A stretch of DNA of 64,000 nt. Source: Ostrinia nubilalis. Lineage: Eukaryota > Arthropoda > Insecta > Lepidoptera > Crambidae. The translations under genes were made by a program, and so were the position numbers. The stretch lies in the NCBI RefSeq assembly GCF_963855985.1, contig NC_087110.1:9787001-9851000 (forward strand). The letters run 5' to 3'. The notes beneath the pieces are model-generated. The model was given only the letters and a program-made list of their open reading frames with translations, ran no database searches and was not told the DNA's origin. Below, one piece after another: positions 60,255-64,000 of the stretch (its first letter is position 1; every line of letters begins with the position of its first letter).

Positions 60255-61999
60255 CAGTCGTGGTCAACTAATTAGGGACGTTATATGACTAAAACACAAG
60301 ACCGTCTCTCCAGTCCGAAAAAAAATCTTTACGAGGCTTTGTAGCTTGTGCCTATTAATAACAAGTAATTTGGCTAGTATTCTAAATATTTAAAGGCCAG
60401 AAAAGAAACTAGCTAGTTGCGATCAATATTTTTAAAATAAATAAATCATTGCCACCTACACATTTATTGACCTAGGGATGGACAACTAATTAGGGACACG
60501 TAACACTTTCACTGTAAATGTAAATAAATTGGAAATTATTTAAGTGTTTAACATAAAAAGTTTTCATTAATAAATATAGGCTACAAAACAAAATCATCAA
60601 ACGTATTTTTATAACCAACATGGTTGGTTTTGTTGGTTATAACCATTTGACATCGGCGCGGCATGGATGCAATCAAATCATTACAGGTTTCTAAAGAAAT
60701 ATTATTCCAAACACCATTAAATGCCACGAAAAGCTGATTTTTAGTGCCAGTACGTTGAGCTGCAACTTTTTCCTTCGTTTCATACCATAAGCTCTATAGG
60801 GCTTAAATCTGAGTTGTTTTCGGGCCAATCTAGTACCGTCACTGACTGTTGCGCTAGGAACGATTAAACAGAGTACGCGGTATGTTTTGGGTCGTTATCG
60901 TGTTGAAATGTTCATGAGACTGGTAAGACTTCTTCAGCATACGATAGCATCGTTTTCTACAATATTTATTTGTATTGGAATTGCTCAAGTTTAACTTCAG
61001 TTCTTTTTATAGGTTACACTCTATGTCTAGAAAAACAGCCCCAGATTTTTATATTGCCGTCTGTATGTTTCACCTGCTTCTTCGTTTACTTTGGTATCAT
61101 TTCGGACTTTACAGGTCGTCACACGTATTGTCTGTCATCGGATGAAATAAGATTTATCTTGGTCTCATCAGAAACAGCCCATTTATCCATTGAGCAAAAG
61201 CCTAATGTCCATACTTTCTTGCAAACGCCAATTTTGCTTCTTTGTGTTCCATCTTCAGTAGTGGAACTTTTCGAGGAACTCTTCCTACAAGCTTTGCCTC
61301 CACCAGTCGCCTTCTGACGGTCCTCGCAGATACTCCAGCAGTCGGTTCTGGTCCAAAAATCTCGCTCTTGATCAGAACGAAACCCTTAAAGGGGTCTCTC
61401 TTTGCGAGAGTGACCATTCTGCGATCATCTTGTGGGTTGTTTTTATTGGCCTCTTCCTTCTAGGCATACTTTCTGTGGTTTCATGATTTTGAAATAAGCC
61501 ACTGCATCGTAGATTCATGTTTTTGGAACATTTCAGATGATCTGCAATTTACCGGTATGGCCATCCACACTGATAAAGATTGATTATAACTTAGCGCATT
61601 GTTGCTTTTCTTTCAGCCCATTACCTTTAATAATTTGATGAGTTTTTAACTCGCAAAATAAGAATTTCGCTTTTCAAATTGACGCCGAAATTACAAATGA
61701 ACAGAATAAAAGTTATTACTTTTCATTTTTTTTTAATTTAGAAGTAAAAACTTAAGCGTCCCTAATTAGGTGGCCAGACCGTCCGTACCATAATTACCGA
61801 TTCATGTGATTTGATTAAGATTTTTTATTAAGTTAGTAAGTTTTTTTTTGTTGTTATTGTATTCTGTTAAAAAGTACTTGATATTCAATATGTTTACAAA
61901 GTAACAGTCAGTAATATCGAATGAAGCTCACAATAATAGGATATGAACACTTAGTATTGCTTAGTATTCTATCTGTCCCTAATTAGTTGACCACGACTG
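60255..61999 (-). mobile_element. Tc1-like transposon, degenerate
   Basis: Inverted ends CAGTCGTGGTCAACTAATTA and its complement are flanked by TA (60253-60254, 62000-62001); 1745 bp, the usual Tc1 size. Minus-strand translation gives transposase pieces: a paired-like helix-turn-helix segment (TVRRRLVEAKLVGRVPRKVP, 61202-61417), the second catalytic aspartate region (FQHDNDPKHTAYSV near 60870-60910) and the third-acid region (DWPENNSDLSPI near 60790-60830). Frame breaks and stops separate them, so no functional transposase is encoded. Confidence 0.93.
61202..61417 (-). pseudogene. Tc1 transposase fragment (DNA-binding part)
   Basis: A 71-codon frame containing SARTVRRRLVEAKLVGRVP, then LAFARKYGH, standard landmarks of the Tc1 HTH region before the catalytic core. 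The rest of the protein is split among frames to the left. Confidence 0.88.
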
Positions 62000-62001
62000 T
62001 A

Positions 62002-62764
62002 TATTTATATTTGAGCAATAAATAATTCTACAAGTTGTCTTTCAAATACAGTGGACGTCACAAATGTATTCCATAGAGAAGTTTTTTAAGTAATCAAATG
62101 TTCAGCAGTGGACGTTCTATGGCTGAAATTATGTTGAAGTAATCAAATAACTTGTAATGACACTAATTTATTGCTGTTATTTAAAGATAAATAAATTATA
62201 AAGATCCTTGCAGCAGCTTTTGTATGTTTTTAGTTATCGAATTTTGTTAGAAATTTCACTCAATGTCACAAAAATCGAACACCCTGATATTTTGATGCAA
62301 ACATGCTCACATTACAGTCTCACAAATAAATTACTCCATAATTACTATTTATAGACGATATTATAAGCATTTCAATAATTATGAATACCTATTAACTTTG
62401 TTTTCTCTTACAGCGAATAAAAGTCGTTTCATTGGAGCCATTAGAATCAATCCCTTTTGTTGGACCCATACTTATAGGGCCACCCTGTATTATAAGACTG
62501 TGATTTGAGCATATTTGTAAGAACATTTTCTGATCGGGCCGATTTTTGTGCCGCTAAGTGTAATGGTATCCATCTACGTTCTACAATGATTGTTGTACTC
62601 AAATTATAACTGTTAGCGTGTATGTAAGTGCCTGTGTTTGTTAGACCGAGCTTTTTGGTCGCCATTGTATTCTGAGTACGGCTGTTGATCAAATGTTTTA
62701 CCACAAATTTTTTTCAACGCTTGAACTATTCTATTACACGGTTTGTGACAATTTTTCCGAAACT
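62002..62764. other. Non-coding region right of the Tc1 element
   Basis: AT-rich. It contains a minimal RTE end (TGTTCAGCAGTGGACGTTCT followed by ATGGCTGAAAT, 62098-62131) and an orphan CACCCTGTATTATAA near 62482 resembling the TACAGGGTG element end. No gene recognised. Confidence 0.5.
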
Positions 62765-63002
62765 ACTGTTAATTGTGAAAAATATAAGACGTTAAAATAA
62801 CGGTATCGTTATGCCAATGATCTGCTGTCATAGTGACGTTGACGTAATGTCAATGTCACACTAGAAACGTCAGAATAGAGGGACGCGTGGACGGCTCCGC
62901 GCGCTTTTGTACTAAGTGATGAATTGTATTAAAATGAGGCAATATTATGTGAAAGTTAAGTATCCAGTGTTTTATTTATGAGAATAGATTTACCGGCCTC
63001 TA
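62765..63002 (+). repeat. Dispersed repeat, copy 2 of the 846-1096 family
   Basis: Matches the copy at the left edge of the window in the same orientation, about 85-90 percent similar by eye, with a deletion in the GC-rich patch. Confidence 0.75.
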
Positions 63003-63270
63003 CTCACAAACCATGACAATAGTCCAAACCTGTGATTGGTCTAAATATTGTTATTTTATTAACCAATAAGCTTGAATTTGCTTAACATGTTTTTCGCTGT
63101 CACAAAATTCGCTATCCAATGTTAAACTGAACTAGCCAATTCTATACCATTGTCTATTTTAGAGTTCAATTATTGTTGATAGAATGATTATACGAATTAT
63201 CCGTCTAGAATGCGTAGCTGTGTACTCGTAGGCTATTGTAATTTTGTATGGCGCCAAAATGAGTAAACTA

Positions 63271-63797
63271 CACTGGTCATCATAAAAATCGACCCACCCG
63301 CGACAAGCACTTTCAAACGTATGCATCCCCGCTACCCACCAATATTACTATACTATATTACCATTTAAAAGCCTAGTTCTAAACTTCATTTCATTAAAGG
63401 AAAGGTTTTTACCCCAAAAATGTGTCTGGAGAAGAATCCAGAGTCACTTCTTCAAAAAATAGGTAGTCACGCTTGAGCCAACTTTTATGGCTATAAAACT
63501 GTTAAGTTGGGATTAATCGCTATCCATCTGATAAAGAGACACGTGAGATCATTATTTGGTTTTATAACCATAAAAATTGGTCTAATTGATCCCAGAGGTG
63601 AGCCCAAAGTGAGGTCTTTTTTCAAGTCACATTTATTGTATATGTTAATCGTTTATTAGGAAATTAAATGTGTTTGTCTTTAAGGATATTTATTGGGCTT
63701 TCAAATAACACCAATATTGTTGGGGCACCATGATTGTGTCAGTAGAAACGAGTTTTCCTGTAAAACGTAGGTGGGCCGATTTTTGTGATGACCAATG
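63271..63797 (-). mobile_element. MITE family C variant with diverged ends
   Basis: The interior matches copies at 52382-52906 and 7199-7728. The ends instead read CACTGGTCATCATAAAAATC and the complement of CATTGGTCATCACAAAAATC, and agree with each other. TA on both sides (63269-63270, 63798-63799). Confidence 0.85.
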
Positions 63798-64000
63798 TAT
63801 TAGGTCTAGTGCTAAGTCAGTGCAAAGGTCTGGGAGCGGCACGGGAGAGGTGGCATCGACATATTATGACGTCACAGAGCATACAAATCTGAAGTTGTGT
63901 CTGACGTCTCTCTGATAGAGAGCTAGTGAACGTCAGACCTACATCATTTTATAAAAGCTGAAAGTGGGTCAGCGTATGCTCCCAATATAGGATAGAATGT

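Noticed and set aside
1..64000. A previously undescribed defence, toxin or metabolic system
   Set aside because: Only three host genes are present, with no functional clustering; the rest is mobile or simple repeat DNA. Nothing in the sequence supports a novel multi-gene system.

Overview
This is a eukaryotic nuclear window, almost certainly from a moth or butterfly (Lepidoptera). The evidence is AT-rich DNA, short exons with GT/AG splice sites in long introns, TAGGTA/ACCTAC simple sequence throughout, and many copies of an RTE-type LINE 3' end with a (TGA)n tail that is very common in Lepidoptera. There are no bacterial, plasmid or CRISPR features.

Three host genes can be rebuilt. (1) A 12-exon plus-strand gene (5914-33276) encodes a 638-residue Reeler + DOMON + cytochrome b561 protein, a ferric-chelate reductase 1 (FRRS1/SDR2) homologue. 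(2) An intronless minus-strand gene (34115-35692) encodes DNA polymerase epsilon subunit 2 (POLE2, 525 aa). It converges on gene 1 across an 838-bp spacer. (3) A 10-exon plus-strand gene (44904-57909) encodes a 546-residue uncharacterised protein that I tentatively place in the DUF4804/MavL-like family. All intron phases of genes 1 and 3 were checked by hand and keep one open frame. The three genes have no obvious shared pathway.

Most of the remaining sequence is mobile or repetitive. Intron 4 of gene 1 holds an antisense BEL/Pao LTR retrotransposon (12898-20548) with 303-bp LTRs identical by eye, an ATCAG target duplication and a tRNA-Arg primer-binding site. Its reverse-transcriptase core is missing, a tandem array sits where gag-protease ends, and a second 1.94-kb insertion splits its upstream LTR. 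Elsewhere there are a Tc1-like element (60255-61999), a pogo-like relic (4310-5360), hAT-type elements with 8-bp target duplications (31466-31921, 32385-32617, 36140-37760), several MITE families, about a dozen RTE LINE fragments, and a possible 5.7-kb inverted-repeat element (38697-44446) carrying two satellite arrays.

The most unusual observations are: the coding end, stop codon and 3'UTR of gene 3 repeated about five more times downstream (57868-59100); the RT-less but recently inserted BEL copy with coding-derived repeats; a near-perfect hairpin with a tRNA B-box-like loop inside nested transposons; paired MITE subfamilies with diverged ends; and a cluster of TATCGATA palindromes around exon 7 of gene 3. 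I found no undescribed enzymatic system.
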